Positions 36,946-49,064 of a stretch of DNA of 64,000 bases are shown piece after piece. Each line of letters begins with the position of its first letter. Position 1 is the stretch's first letter. Location of the stretch: assembly GCA_907163375.1 (NCBI GenBank), contig CAJQUW010007746.1:1-64000 (forward strand), given 5' to 3'. The notes beneath the pieces were generated by a model, which had not been told where the DNA came from, searched no databases, and saw only the letters and a program-made list of their open reading frames with translations. This stretch comes from Prostheceraeus crozeri. Its lineage: Eukaryota > Platyhelminthes > Polycladida > Euryleptidae. The position numbers and the translations under genes are program-made.

Positions 36946-39001
36946 TACACTGTAAACCAAACTGTGCCCAGTATGTGACCAATTATGTGCCCGACGCATT
37001 TTCGTCACATAGGTCACATTTGGTCACATATGTGACTTCCATGTGACCGATGATGAATCACCATAAATCATGCACATACGGCGAGTGCTCGATGAGAATA
37101 ATTCAAATTGATTTTCCGAATACTTTGCGGTGCGTTTTGTTCAAGGACATCACTGGCAAGAAGATGATATCATATTGAAAACTGTTTTAATCAGGATAAT
37201 GATTGTGTGATTGAAAAATGTGACACATGTCTTCGTTTAATCTGCTTGATCTCGCCGGGAAGTTGTATCATCGTGTTGTAAGTGAAGTTGTATTATCTTG
37301 CCTAGACAGCGTGAAACAAATGAGCTTCATGTCAATGGTCTGCTTGTTTATTACATTGAGAATGACAAACTGGGAAGGATTACATAATGACGTCCTATTC
37401 CCAAATAGAATCTTCAATGGCAATGTCCTGAGAAGTGAGTCTATGCAAAATTGAATCAATGTATAGATGGTTCAATCAAACAATTTTATCGGTAAAAACA
37501 GCAATAGATGCTGCCACAGCCATCGATTGTTTCATTGGCGTATAGATAAGGTGTTTACTAAATCAGCTTATCTATTTGTTTTTGAACATCACGTGGCGGT
37601 TGGCGTTGAGCAACACATTGATTAAGACACTCTGAATTAATAAGCATTGATGGTTAATTCAAAAGTAAATGGAAAGTAGAATATGTATCTAATGATTTGC
37701 AAATACTTGTTGTTCTTTCCATAAGTTCCTCAATTCAAAGTATGGTCTTTTCTTTCCAGCAGGAAGTGGAATCATTTAAACCAAAAATTTATCACTCAAT
37801 TTAATTTGGAGGCAGTGCTTCTACTATCCAAAGCCTAAACAAGTAGTGGGGTTTAATTATCACAATAATTGGAAGAAGCGATAATCATGAGCAATCGGGC
37901 AGATATTAATCACATATTAGTCACATTAAGTCACATATCAGCCGTGTTGCATGTGACCGATTTGGTCACGTTAAGTCACATATCAGCCGTGTTGCATGTG
38001 ACCGATTTGGTCACATTAAGTCACATATCAGCCGTGTTGCATGTGACCGATTTGGTCACGTTAAGTCACATATCAGCCGTGTTGCATGTGACCGATTTGG
38101 TCACATTAAGTCGCATATCAGCCGTGTTGCTTGTGACCGATTTGGTCACGTTAAGTCACATATCAGCCGTGTTGCATGTGACCGATTTGGTCACGTTAAG
38201 TCACATATCAGCCGTGTTGCATGTGACCGATTTGGTCACATTAAGTCGCATATCAGCCGTGTTGCAGGTGACCGATTTGGTCACGTTAAGTCACATATCA
38301 GCATTGTTGCATGTGACCGATTTGGTCACGTTAAGTCACATATCAGCATTGTTGCATGTGAACGATTTGGTCACATTAAGTCACATATCAGCCGTGTTGC
38401 ATGTGACCGATTTGGTCACATTAAGTCACATATCAGCCGTGTTGCATGTGACCGATTTGGTCACATTAAGTCACATATCAGCCGTGTTGCATGTGACCGA
38501 TTTGGTCACATTAAGTCACATATCAGCCGTGTTGCATGTGACCGATTTGGTCACATTAAGTCGCATATCAGCCGTGTTGCATGTGACCGATTTGGTCACA
38601 TTAAGTCACATATCAGCCGTGTTGCATGTGACCGATTTGGTCACATTAAGTCACATATCAGCCGTGTTGCATGTGACCGATTTGGTCACATTAAGTCCCA
38701 TATCAGCCGTGTTGCATGTGACCGATTTGGTCACATTAAGTCACATATCAGCCATGTTGCATGTGACCGATTTGGTCACATTAAGTCACATATCAGTCGT
38801 GTTGCATGTGACCGATTTGGTCACGTTAAGTCACATATCAGCCGTGTTGTATGTGACCGATTTGGTCACGTCAAGTCACATATCAGCCGTGTTGTATGTG
38901 ACCGATTTGGGCACATTTGGTCTCATAAAGGCAGTGGCAAACGTCACATGTGTTGGGGACATAATCGGTCACATATTGGGCACAGTTTGGTTTACAGTGT
39001 A
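36946..39001. mobile_element. Non-autonomous CACTG-ended DNA element carrying a satellite
   Basis: The left end TACACTGTAAACCAAACTGT GCCCA.TATGTGACC and the right end, read in reverse, match over about 45 bp. TA lies at both edges (36946-36947, 39000-39001), so the element proper is CACTG...CAGTG with a likely TA target. No transposase is encoded. Subterminal sequence (37005-37050) holds several TCACAT/ATGTGAC repeats related to the internal 45-bp array. CACTGTAAA termini are shared with elements at 46917-47135 and 59138-62498, although the adjoining sequence differs. Confidence 0.85.
37920..38909. repeat. 45-bp minisatellite, 22 copies
   Basis: The unit is 45 bp (TCACATTAAGTCACATATCA, GCCGTGTTGCATGTGACC, GATTTGG). 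Because 45 is a multiple of 3 and the unit has no stop in one frame, a 377-codon frame (37869-39002) runs through it, encoding 22 copies of a 15-residue VTLSHISAVLHVTDL-like unit. Changes among units hit all codon positions (R, P, Q, N and S replacements), so there is no sign of protein selection. CACG/CACA variants alternate in the left third, a trace of higher-order duplication. Confidence 0.95.
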
Positions 39002-39670
39002 GTGACCTTAACATTATTTTGGGCTATGCCATTTTCTTATTTGATGAGATTTCTGTGGTCCAGTTTGGACAGGTTTATTTGTGTGGTTTATTATGATCTG
39101 TAACCTCTTCATGGGGTTAATATTTCCATGTTGTCGTCTGCATGGCCGATGTATGCTTGAAATTTACAAAAGCAAGTACTTAGCAGTATATCTGGAACTA
39201 CGTAGCTATTGAGTCGGTAAGAATACACGTAGAAGATAAAAAATGTATTTTCTTTAGTCAATGAAAGATAGAACAATTTCATTTTTTGAATTTGAATTAT
39301 GTAGACCAGATTTACATATTTTGAAGTTATTTATAATCATTGTCTTTGATTATGGCATTTTGCTGTTCCAGTGGCAGTGTGATACGTCTTATGATGAGCA
39401 TTAAAGTAATATTAACCCTTCGAACAGCCAATTGATCAAACATTGTCAATTCCGTGTAAATTTCTTCAAAATGGTAGAAAGTTTGCATATCTCACATGCG
39501 GTACTGGGTCTCAACACGAGTTCATTTGATGAAATCGAAGCTGAATACACATTGGGGATTAAATGAACGCTGAATTGCTACTCTAAATGCTACTCTTACA
39601 GACTGAATGGAAAAGATAGCCGTCTTCAAATTCTTCACTTCGATGATAATTATCACGGCGAAGTCGTTCT
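39002..39670. other. No gene recognised
   Basis: AT-rich spacer between two non-autonomous elements. No motif, repeat or coding-like frame was found. Minus-strand frames near 39522-39825 mostly overlap the hAT MITE. Confidence 0.5.
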
Positions 39671-39678
39671 GTTGCAAA

Positions 39679-39978
39679 CAGGGATGCGGAGTCGGAGTCC
39701 CGAAGTCTCTGATAATACTGATAGGACTCCGGCTCATAACTAGTCCCGATATATAATACAAACAAAGGAGCCGAGGAGCCAAGTCGTATGCATCCAACTG
39801 AAAGCGAAATTTGATCAACTTTCATCGAAAATGATTGATAATTGATACAGCAATGATCACTAAAGATAGGTTCAAGTAAGTCTATAATGATCTATGATGT
39901 AGCTTACTAGCCTATTTTCAAAAAACTAGGCTTTACATACTTGCCACCCGGATTAGGAGTCGGGACTACGCATCCCTG
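39679..39978. mobile_element. hAT-type MITE with 8-bp target duplication
   Basis: The element is 300 bp. The left end CAGGGATGCGGAGTCGGAGT pairs with the reverse of the right end, GAGTCGGGACTACGCATCCCTG, with small mismatches. It is flanked by a perfect 8-bp direct repeat GTTGCAAA (39671-39678 and 39979-39986). CAGGG termini plus an 8-bp duplication are diagnostic of hAT transposition. There is no coding capacity, so it was mobilised in trans. The intact duplication suggests a comparatively recent insertion. Confidence 0.93.
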
Positions 39979-40105
39979 GTTGCAAATGATCAAACAGCAT
40001 CATCTACGTGAAGACTGGATCAACTTTCACGCCTCGCACTGGAAGGCCGTGTCACGGAGAGTGCGGTTTCATTATTGAAATCAGCTACAAAACTTCTCTT
40101 AACTT

Positions 40106-40934
40106 TCCTATGTAATTTGACCTCTAGATGGTTGGAAAATGATCCATCTAGGGCTTTTCGAGAAAAATTCAGATATCAAAAATGGTGGGCCTTGAAACCG
40201 AAACTGCACTGCGCGCATTTCATTGAAAATATCCTACAAGATTTCTCTTCACTCAAAAAGGTTGTATAATCAAAAACAAACATATTTTACAAATGCCTGC
40301 CGTTGTAATCGTACAACAGCCACAAGTTGTCTGGAGAGGTTCGGATTAGCAGTGTCTCTCACTTTGTAATTTTGCTAACTGGAATCGAAATTTGAACGCA
40401 TTGTTTCGCTCACCTGTTCACTGTAAATCCTCAGTTCTTGGTGCTTGGACATACAAAATCCGGGCACATGATGAAATGAAGTTTGGGTGTATAATTGGAA
40501 AATGCAAAGCGAAACTTGTCATTTCGAAACTTCTCGTCCAGATCTCGAAGATGTGGTAACTTTGGGAAGTCGATGTGAAAGGCAAAAGTTCGATTGTTGC
40601 AATTGAACGCAATTTGTCAACATTTTAAAGGAGGTTGCACGCACGATCTCCTGCAAAATATTTATTAGTATTTTGTTCTTTAAGTATAAAGCATTTTGTC
40701 AGCAATTCCGTGATCACAAAATTTAATTTTCGTATCATAAATATAACAGAAATGTGGTGATGATGAAAGACATTTTGTGCAGGAAGAAACTATAAAAAAT
40801 CAGTCTAATGAGTTTCAATGTTCATGTCAGTTTCAAGGCCCGACATTTTGAATATTTAACTTTTTCTCGAAAAGCCCTAGATGCATCATTTGCCAACCAT
40901 CAAGTTCGTAATATAGAGGTCAAATTACATAGGA
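40106..40934. repeat. Fold-back pair (about 95-105 bp arms)
   Basis: Left arm 40106-40198 starts TCCTATGTAATTTGACCTCT and contains CATCTAGGGCTTTTCGAGAAAAA and GGGCCTTGAAAC. The reverse complement appears at 40830-40934 with roughly 85 percent identity and one insertion of about 12 bp in the right arm. The intervening 630 bp has no gene. Termini and target duplication could not be fixed, so whether this is a MITE or two inverted copies of another repeat is open. Confidence 0.75.
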
Positions 40935-41129
40935 ATTGTGTTCGACAATGTGTTCTTATGGAGAGAAGAAAACTCACGGTACATGCGTATCAAAACTCGC
41001 TATATTCCAGAAGATTTGTGTGATGCGTACTAAAAACTCGTAATAACTAAACAGGAACTGATACTCGAGCAATGAATGGTAGCAGAAGCAATAGAAAAAA
41101 ACATGAAAAAATTCGTAAAAAATCATGAA

Positions 41130-42290
41130 TCGCTACCTGTAGAATTTTCCATATGAATATTCGATCACTAAATCGAAATTATCGAGAACTTGCAATCTTG
41201 CCACAGATATAGAGACAAAAATTGATATAATAGTACTATCTGAAATATGGCATTCCAACATTGAAATGTTCAATACTATCAGGATACAAATTCCATCACC
41301 ATATATCCTCTACTGATAGGAGCGGTGGCGTCGCCGTTCATGTGAACAAATCAACTATAGCAGTAACAAAAGCAGAAAAAATAATATTAAACTGGTGATT
41401 TCAACCTAAACTACAGCAAACAATCAGATCATCTGTTGATAGAATCTACGATCAAATGATTGACTTTGACTTCACTCCTTTGATATGTACACCTACTCGC
41501 ATCGCGAGAGAGCGTCATAAATATTCATTCATTGATTTGTTCATGATTAATTGATATTCATTGATTTGCATGATCTGAAAACATTTTGTCAATGTTGCAG
41601 ACAAGTTGACAAACAGCTCAATGAACGAAATTTGATGAAAACAGTGATGGATGCAGTCAGACCTTCACGTTTGTAAACTTTATACTTGCAGAACTTACTG
41701 AAACTATAAGTGCCATCAATACGTATGACAAGATATCAGAACAGTGCTTATCAAAAATTTTTTTACACCTGTGCCAAGTATATGGCGAATCAGTGAAAAG
41801 TGGAGTTTGCCCAAACTGCTTGAAATAATCCGTGGTGATACCGGTACCAATATATAAAAAAATGACAGAAGGAAGCCATCAAACTACAGACCGATCTGTC
41901 TACTAAATTATTTAACTTTAGTTGTTGAAAAGATGATCCATATGCAAATATTTAGTTCCTTAGAAAAAAACCAAATATTATTTGAGAATCAGTATGGTTT
42001 CGGGAAAAATTACTCAACAAATTTGGCACTCTCATAGATGACAGATAAAATATGCAACGCAAAAGCCAAAAATCTATTTACTATTGCATTAAATCTCGAT
42101 ATCTCTAAGGCATTCGACAGTGTTCATGCAGACACATTGCTAGGAAAAGTATATAGGATGGGGATTCGTGGCTTTGTACATGAATGACTTACAACGTATC
42201 TGAAAAACTGGCCGCATAAAGTTCTCATCAATGGGGTACAATCAAATTATTAACGGTTTAGACAGGAGTGCCACAAGGCTTTTCTTTAGG
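41130..42290 (+). pseudogene. Decayed LINE (endonuclease and RT remnants)
   Basis: In scattered plus-strand frames: MNIRSLNRNYRELAIL near 41155, LSEIWHSN near 41240 and SGGVAVHVNKS near 41325 (APE endonuclease). Further on come KPSNYRPICLLN near 41873, ENQYGFGKNYSTN near 41985, LDISKAFDSVHADTL near 42090, MGIRGF near 42160 and VPQGF near 42265. Motif wording is Jockey/CR1-like. Much of the endonuclease-RT linker is missing, and the copy stops just after the PQG box, before the catalytic YxDD. Stops and frame changes abound, so it is older than the LINE at 26-29.9 kb. Confidence 0.8.
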
Positions 42291-45200
42291 ACTTTAATTA
42301 TGATCGTGAGGTGAACAGCAGACCGAAGAAATTTCAATGCGATGTACACGTTCAATACATCATTTAGAAGCTTTCAGTACGGGGATTGCGAAAAAGACAA
42401 TGTCAAATTCGTACAATTCATCGAAAAATACTAAAAAATCAAATGTATTGAAAGTTTATCTGTTGATAATATTCGCTTTAAACCACTATAATGATGTTGC
42501 TTAAACAGTGAAATTGATCAATTAACATTTCACACGGTATTTAGTTGCGATAGTTATCAAAAACTGTCAAGCTGGGTGAGTATATGCATATTATACTACT
42601 CATTAATTGGCCGACACGTGAGAGAAAATTGAGAGAAAATCGTTAACTTTCAGTCATTTTTTAAATGAAGCCCTACTTGATACAAATAATCAGCAGGAAA
42701 TCAATTACATGCAATTCAAGTACATGTACAGATAACTCACAAAACATGCTGCGTGATCTACCGTAATACCACACCAACGCATAGTTGGTGCTTATTTATC
42801 ATCATCAGAGAATCCATGCGTAAAAGAGGTGACGTGTGCCATTAAATGTTGTAAAAATGTAAAAGCCTACATCAGTTACCTCATCGTCTACGTGAGGAGA
42901 GTCTTCCAATTCTGCAACTAGTAGAATGCTCGGAAGCACTCTTGTTACAATCTTTAAATAAATTCTTGATGAAACAATTCAATAAAGGTCGTAGAAATCT
43001 CATCCGTATTCTTCGAAACTTGATGAGCAAGCTTCATCAATGAAACTAGACCAATCAGATAGTTGCATCGTTTTCTGTACTATAGTTAAGAAAATTACAT
43101 AATGATTATGGTGAATGACACAGAACAATTCATATTTACAAAGGTTAAAAATAGAATTATTCTGAAGCACTTACCAAATATTTTATAAACAACAGTATGA
43201 TCACCCTAAGATAGCGTTCACTTCAATCGGGTGATTGGCAAACCAGCACATTGCTATTCTAAGCCATGGAAATCGAATAATTATCATCAATGGTTTACGC
43301 GGTAAGGACGCTACTTTAGTGTTAGCGTTCTGCCGGTAGCTCTGTTTCAGATTGAATGAGAGGGATAAAGATGAATAGATTTAACCGATCTATGTAGCTA
43401 ATTGTCTAAATTGTTGATTAAAGTGTCAAAGTAAGACAGCGTGCTACTTAAAATCGAAATCGGAGCATTTTGAAGGAATTCACAGCAATCCGCAAGCGGC
43501 GCACGACTATTTTTCCTATCTCTGTAAGGAATTGACAATTTCTTTTTGCCCACTTAGTAAGTTCCTGCATTTGCCATCGTTTTGAATCAGTTTACACCTC
43601 TAGCAAAGTGATACGGATAAACTATGCTCACACCATTCTAAAATGTTTCGTTTGTGTTCGAGACCTGCGTGACATGTTCATTGATGCGGGAAAGTGATCG
43701 TGTAAATTCATTAAAATTCAAAAGACTATTGAGAAGTATGCATACACCATGGCTTGGCGCATGCGTACAAAACCCGCTTCTGTCAAATGCAGCTCTAACG
43801 CAACGGTTGATAACAGCCGCAGATTTCCCGTTTATTGCTACATTCGAAACGATCTGAAACCTATAATTCTTCGTTGCAATCATCAGCTTTCAGTCTGTGA
43901 CCCTGTTTGTATTCCTTAGTATTCCAGATCCTTCCTGTTTTCCAACTTTTTCTTCTTCACACCAACGCATCCACCAATTCCTAGCAGCTATCCTACATGT
44001 ACATCCGCTGCATTCAATTCTCTACAAACATCCGTTATGTCCATGCAGCGAATTTTTCCTGCTTCATCATCCAGTTACCACTAATGTCAGACAGACAGAA
44101 AATGTTGGAATCATACGATGCTTAAACTGATCCAAACATTGAAAAAATTCAATGAGCAAATGTTTGCGGCCCGTTATCTGGAGATATCAGCTTAGAAATA
44201 ATCATAGCTATAGTCAGCAACCAATGACAATGAAATAATGCCGCATAGCATTCACTGCAATATTTTTTATGCTGCCCTTGTAAGAGGGCATGGACTCCTA
44301 GACATTTCACAGGATAAGCTATCCATGTCAACTTTGCCAATTGACGGCTAACTGATTATTTGAAAAGCATGGAAAACGTGATGACAAGAACAAAGTTGAA
44401 TGGCAATAACTTTTGCTAGTTTTGTAGACAGATCAACCGCAAGCATAATCAATGAACCTTTTTTCCTAAAATGGTGACCAGGTGCATTGTGTTTCCGAAG
44501 GAGGTTGAGAAAATAATGACATTACTTTCCATAGATTTCCTCGTAAGAATCCGGTGTTATTAGAAAATGGATAAATCGTAAATATGTCTCATCTCAGAGG
44601 TATCCGAACAGCAAATGATGTTTGCCGAAGTATCGATCAAGCGTCAAACGCATCGAATTGCAGAACAAGGTAAAAGATAACGAGAATGTGAATTCTTTGA
44701 AATAACTTCATGAAAAACTGAATACCTCTGCGAGTGCAAGGCAAAATCTTATCCTGCTACCTCTTCACTTCAGACTTTATTGATCTACTTCAATTTTCTG
44801 CTTCTTTCCATTTCTGGATGACTTTTCTGTCAAATCACATGTGCAAAATGTTTTACTGTCCCAGAGCAAGTTATATTACAAGTGCAAGCAACGTAGCATC
44901 AGTCACATAAGCAGCGAATATTTCAACGTTTGCAAAAATCATCAGAAATACAAATCCAAGTACCGGCACTGAATCCTTATTTGAGAACGCTGTTCATTTT
45001 CTTGAAACATCAGCTGAAATTTTCATCAGTTTCAAAAAATCAAAGACATTTTTCACCTGGTCTCCTGGAGTTGGTATCAATCTGGAAAGCAACTAACGCA
45101 AGTTGCTAAAAGGAGAGCTTGAAGGAAAAAGTGAATATCCTCACTTTCCCATCACTGTCCGCAGCAACATTCCATCGCTGAGAACAACAAACGAAGCACT

Positions 45201-46440
45201 CCTGAAATGTTTTAAGTTACAAATCCAAAACTTGTGATATTGTTTTATAATGAAGTCATTGAGACATCGCTATAAAGATTATGCGGTTTTGTTTCCCTAC
45301 AAAACGCACACAGCGACTGGATTACGAAATCACTTAGCATTGTCAACATTGTTCCTTTCGAAATTTTGCCACGTATGTCAATCATACCTTAGCAATCATC
45401 CGCATTAGAAATGACAGGTCTGTTTGTAATTGTATTTGACTGATAGCAGATTGGGATTTAGATAAGTTACAAAGTTTGAAGTATATAAGCAGACACACAA
45501 GTGTCATGTCTATAATCACTCCTTTTTAGACGCTAATGTCAAAGGTAAGTTGTTAGATTTATAATTTTGTTTAAAACGCAGTAATAAGTTATATTTTTTT
45601 TCTTCTTTCAGTTTTTAGTTAGGCCTATAGTATTATTATTTTTCTTTATGATCTACCGGAGGTTAGCCTCAACCAATTTAACTTTCCATACAGTCCATGA
45701 TAAAGGGCCTATGCGGCGAGGAAACATAATTTCTGAGACTGTCACATTCATGGAATGACATATAATTCATAGAATAAAGGTGTCTACAACCTACAAAAAG
45801 TACCTCAATAGTAAACATTCTCAATGCATGCTTCGTATTGTCATGTGCTTCATTCAAGAAGAAACAGGAACAAAATTCAGAAGAAACGATGCTTCAAAGA
45901 TAAGCACGAATTTATAACATGAAAATCTTCAAGCTTTAAAAGTCGTTGGCTGCCTCTAAAAGTCTGTTGAACTGAAGTCGGTTGAATTGTCATGAAAATA
46001 ACTTAGAGACGTTACTAGAAAATAAAGTCCAAGTTTGAAATGTACCATAAATCAATCCAATGCAAACTTGAAAAAATAAACCATGACAAAGCACTGAAAA
46101 TTGCCAAAGTTAATGCATTTTAAAACAATTTCAAAAATAAGCAATAATTTTTTCTCGGGTATAGAGAGGAATCCACAGCACAGCCTGAACACAACCTCAT
46201 TATCAACCACGGTATCAACAAAGCAAAAAACTTGAAATGAGACTGAATTGAAATCGATCATGATGAAAATCAGATAAGCAACTATCGCTAGCATTGATTT
46301 CAACCCCATCATGCTGAAAGAAATTTGCTGTCATTCATGATACAATTTTATCAAAATTGTTTGATCCACAGTTGTTTATGCTTTATTATAATAGTACTTA
46401 TGCGACTAGAAGAAAGAGAAGCACCTGGCAGGCACCATGC
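42291..46440. other. No gene recognised; weak coding-like segment near 44.94-45.23 kb
   Basis: Most of this 4 kb is unremarkable. At about 44937-45237 the plus strand stays open in one frame for some 95 codons with a single TAA (ENAVHFLETSAEIFISFKKS ... YPHFPITVRSNIPSLRTTNE). It has a coding-like composition but no family I know, possibly an old transposon relic. A hydrophobic minus-strand frame lies at 46052-46312. Neither is strong enough to call a gene. Confidence 0.35.
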
Positions 46441-46445
46441 AGGTT

Positions 46446-46466
46446 TGGTAGCTTTGCTACCAAATG
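46446..46466. repeat. Small hairpin
   Basis: TTTGGTAGC-TTT-GCTACCAAA forms a 9-bp perfect stem with a 3-base loop. About 55 bp further right lies GGTTTACAGTGTA, an orphan right terminus of the CACTGTAAA family, so this may be the inside of a truncated element. Confidence 0.6.
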
Positions 46467-46916
46467 AAAAGCAATAATGCAATTGGTAGTAAGCATTTCA
46501 TCGACTTGGCAGCGTACGGTTTACAGTGTACTCATGATTTAGCTGGATATTTGGATGACAAAGAAAAGAAATGGTAATAATATTAATAAGGGCTCACCAA
46601 TATAAAAATGAAAAAATGTATTGAAAAGTTTGGTTTTCGATGTTTTATCTGTTATTTCCATTTATTAGATTAGCTACCAATTCGATCGAGTAATGTACTG
46701 GGAGACTAAAAATTCATTTTCTGAGCTCTACTCCGAACCAAAGTGTTTAAATATATCAAGTGTGGAAGCTCCCCATTACTCTAATGTATTTTTAGTGGCG
46801 ACAAATCCAACATTTTTCACATCAATTTTGATGTTGAACGTGTCATTTCTGAATGGTATGGCTTCATAGATGAAACAGTGGAGAAATTGTGTCATTTGGC
46901 TGTCAGATATTGTTTA

Positions 46917-47135
46917 CACTGTAAACTGTCACCTCCTAAAATCGAAGAAATCTGCATCCTAAAGCGCCACACACTAGAATTTTAGGAGGTTGCGTGAAAT
47001 AGAATGCTGACATACTAAAGAGAACAATAACCCTAGTGCGCTAGCCTCCTAAAACGCTTTGCTTTAGGATATTTTTATTAGTTACGAATAGTGTCTCGTT
47101 TCAGTGTGTGATTTAGGAGGTGCTGGTTTAGAGTG
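46917..47135. mobile_element. Short CACTGTAAA-family MITE
   Basis: The element is 219 bp and TA-flanked (46915-46916, 47136-47137). The left end CACTGTAAACTGTCACCTCC TAAAA and the reversed right end CACTCTAAACCAGCACCTCCTAAA form inverted repeats. The inner part contains several more CCTCCTAAAA/TTTAGGAGG motifs. Its left portion matches the right end of the long element at 59138-62498, and its right portion matches that element's left end. It is therefore an internal-deletion derivative of the same family in the opposite orientation. Confidence 0.85.
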
Positions 47136-47137
47136 TA

Positions 47138-48165
47138 TCTACAGATTGAAGATGCATCTAATACAAATATTTCCTGGAAAAAGAAGAAAGGAATATTTGC
47201 TCGCTATTTTAGCAACATTTTTGTGCTTTAGATGGTTCTTTAACGTTTCATCTGCCACTGAAGATCAACACCGCGTGGTTGACGCACATGACTCTTGCGC
47301 TTGTCCTAAAACAGCCCGTCATGCTGTTATTTTACTGATATCTGTGTTCATATATAGAGTGCACCAGTTGCAGGAAATTCCACCATCTTCATGAAAATTG
47401 AGCGAGATGTTCCCATGCAAATCACTCTACGTTTTCACTGATGTGACGTCATGCCTACACTGTAAATCGCTGGATACGAAAATTACATACAAACATATAC
47501 CAAAATCACATACAATTTGAAACTAGCATCTGATACGAGATTCTCGTGTGTTTACAGAGATCTGGTATGCTTTTCATACGAAATCTCACTTACTTTCGTA
47601 TGTGATTGGTATCTAGCGATGCGAACTATTCTATCTGTTTTACAATGAAATACGAGTTGTTGGTATGTTTTATATACGAGACCCGATGCAAATTGGTCCT
47701 AATTCGTATGTGTTTTGTATTAATAGCTTTAAGTAACATGGCAAAAAATAAGTTATATTACTTACTACTTACACATAGCTTTTTTCCAGTAATACCAGTC
47801 GTAAATATTTCTTTGTGAAAGTGTGGTATTTAACTAGATTAGATATATTGTGAAATGAAAGCCGCATGTCATCTTTGCTACTTGTCTTATGGCATTCACA
47901 AGACTCATAATTAGCTCAGATCCTTGAACTAAGTTGATAAACATCATTTCAATAAAACGATAATCTTCCGGCAACCATGTTGACTTATATATCTCAAACA
48001 TAACTATTTTTGCGTTCATGAATTATAATGTGTTTTATTTTGGATTGATAATATGCTTAATTTCAAAATTACATAATGCATAATTGTTGATGGTCAAATA
48101 TTTATTGATTATTCATGAAATGCCTTACACATGTCTCTAAAATCGATTTAAATGATTGGAAATCC
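47138..48165. other. No gene; orphan CACTGTAAA terminus at 47458
   Basis: TACACTGTAAATCGCTGGAT (from 47456) looks like a left terminus of the CACTG family. ATCGCTGGATAC is echoed in reverse by GTATCTAGCGAT near 47611, and ATACGAG/CGTATGTG motifs repeat to about 47710, but no CAGTGTA right end is present. Minus frame 47834-48019 (61 codons) is unrecognised. Confidence 0.4.
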
Positions 48166-48889
48166 GAATGAGATTAGCTTTGGAATATAGCATGGTGAGT
48201 GCATGGACATTGTGAATTTGAAATATTTCCAAAATCAGTCGAGTAGTTTTTCAATAAATCACAGTTTTATGCATTTCATACTACTTACAAGATTTAAGCG
48301 TCTCGTAGGCTATGAAGAAGAAATCCGAATAGCATCTTATCACAGACTATCAACATAAATATCATGTCAATACTGTATACAAAATTTGAAACAAATCTGT
48401 CGAGACAATGTTGAGAAATTTTGAATTTTTCACTGAAATAGCTTGTAAGTAGTATGTGTCGCAAGGGATCAGGCTAGTGTGCCGAAAAAAAATCCGAATG
48501 GCATGTAAATTGATTCATGCTCTTTCTATGGATACAGATTGTCGAGTATGATTGTTTAAGCAGATTCCATCGAGTCAAATTGCAGAAAATCTAAAATATA
48601 TACAAAAATTTCAAAAAAATAAAAAAAATTGAAGAAAATTTGAATGTAAAATGAAGTATATGCCACTAAATCCGAATGAATTGAGATTTGAAAAGTGCAT
48701 TCTCCAACGTTTCCCATATACTCTATCAAAATATAAAGCGAATCGGTCGAGTATTGTCTCAAGATTTAGGCTTATATGTATAGAGTTTTGCGACAAATAG
48801 TTGTTGACATTGGACATACTTACATTGGACATTTGTACGCTTCATTGATCTCATGTACTCTATGTAGGTAGAGTCAATATTACTTATCA
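48166..48889 (+). repeat. Left arm of the 725-bp inverted repeat
   Basis: It starts GAATGAGATTAGCTTTGG and ends GAGTCAATATTACTTATCA, and is the exact reverse complement of 52188-52912 as far as I can read. It contains four spaced GTCGAG motifs (GTCGAGTAG, GTCGAGACA, GTCGAGTATG, GTCGAGTATT), each next to an AATCNG/CAGATT-like box. These are candidate transposase-binding sites. Confidence 0.95.
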
Positions 48890-49064
48890 CGCTGCGTTGA
48901 ATTCTGTAATCAACATGGAGTTACTGTTCAATTAATCAAGGCTCATTGTTCAATGTTCAATTAGGTCAAGTGTGACGGTTATTGCTTGAATAGGTAACAC
49001 ATTCCAGCTGATATTTCGATCATTGCATCTGACTTTCTTCTTTCCAATATGCTGATCTGTTGTA

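Noticed and set aside
37869-39002. A 377-codon open frame with 22 copies of a 15-residue repeat
   Set aside because: It is the by-product of a stop-free 45-bp satellite inside a non-autonomous transposon. Replacement changes are frequent and it ends in the terminal repeat.
48556-48832. Minus-strand frames of 68-73 codons
   Set aside because: They lie wholly inside the left inverted arm, are F/Y/I-rich and show no motif.
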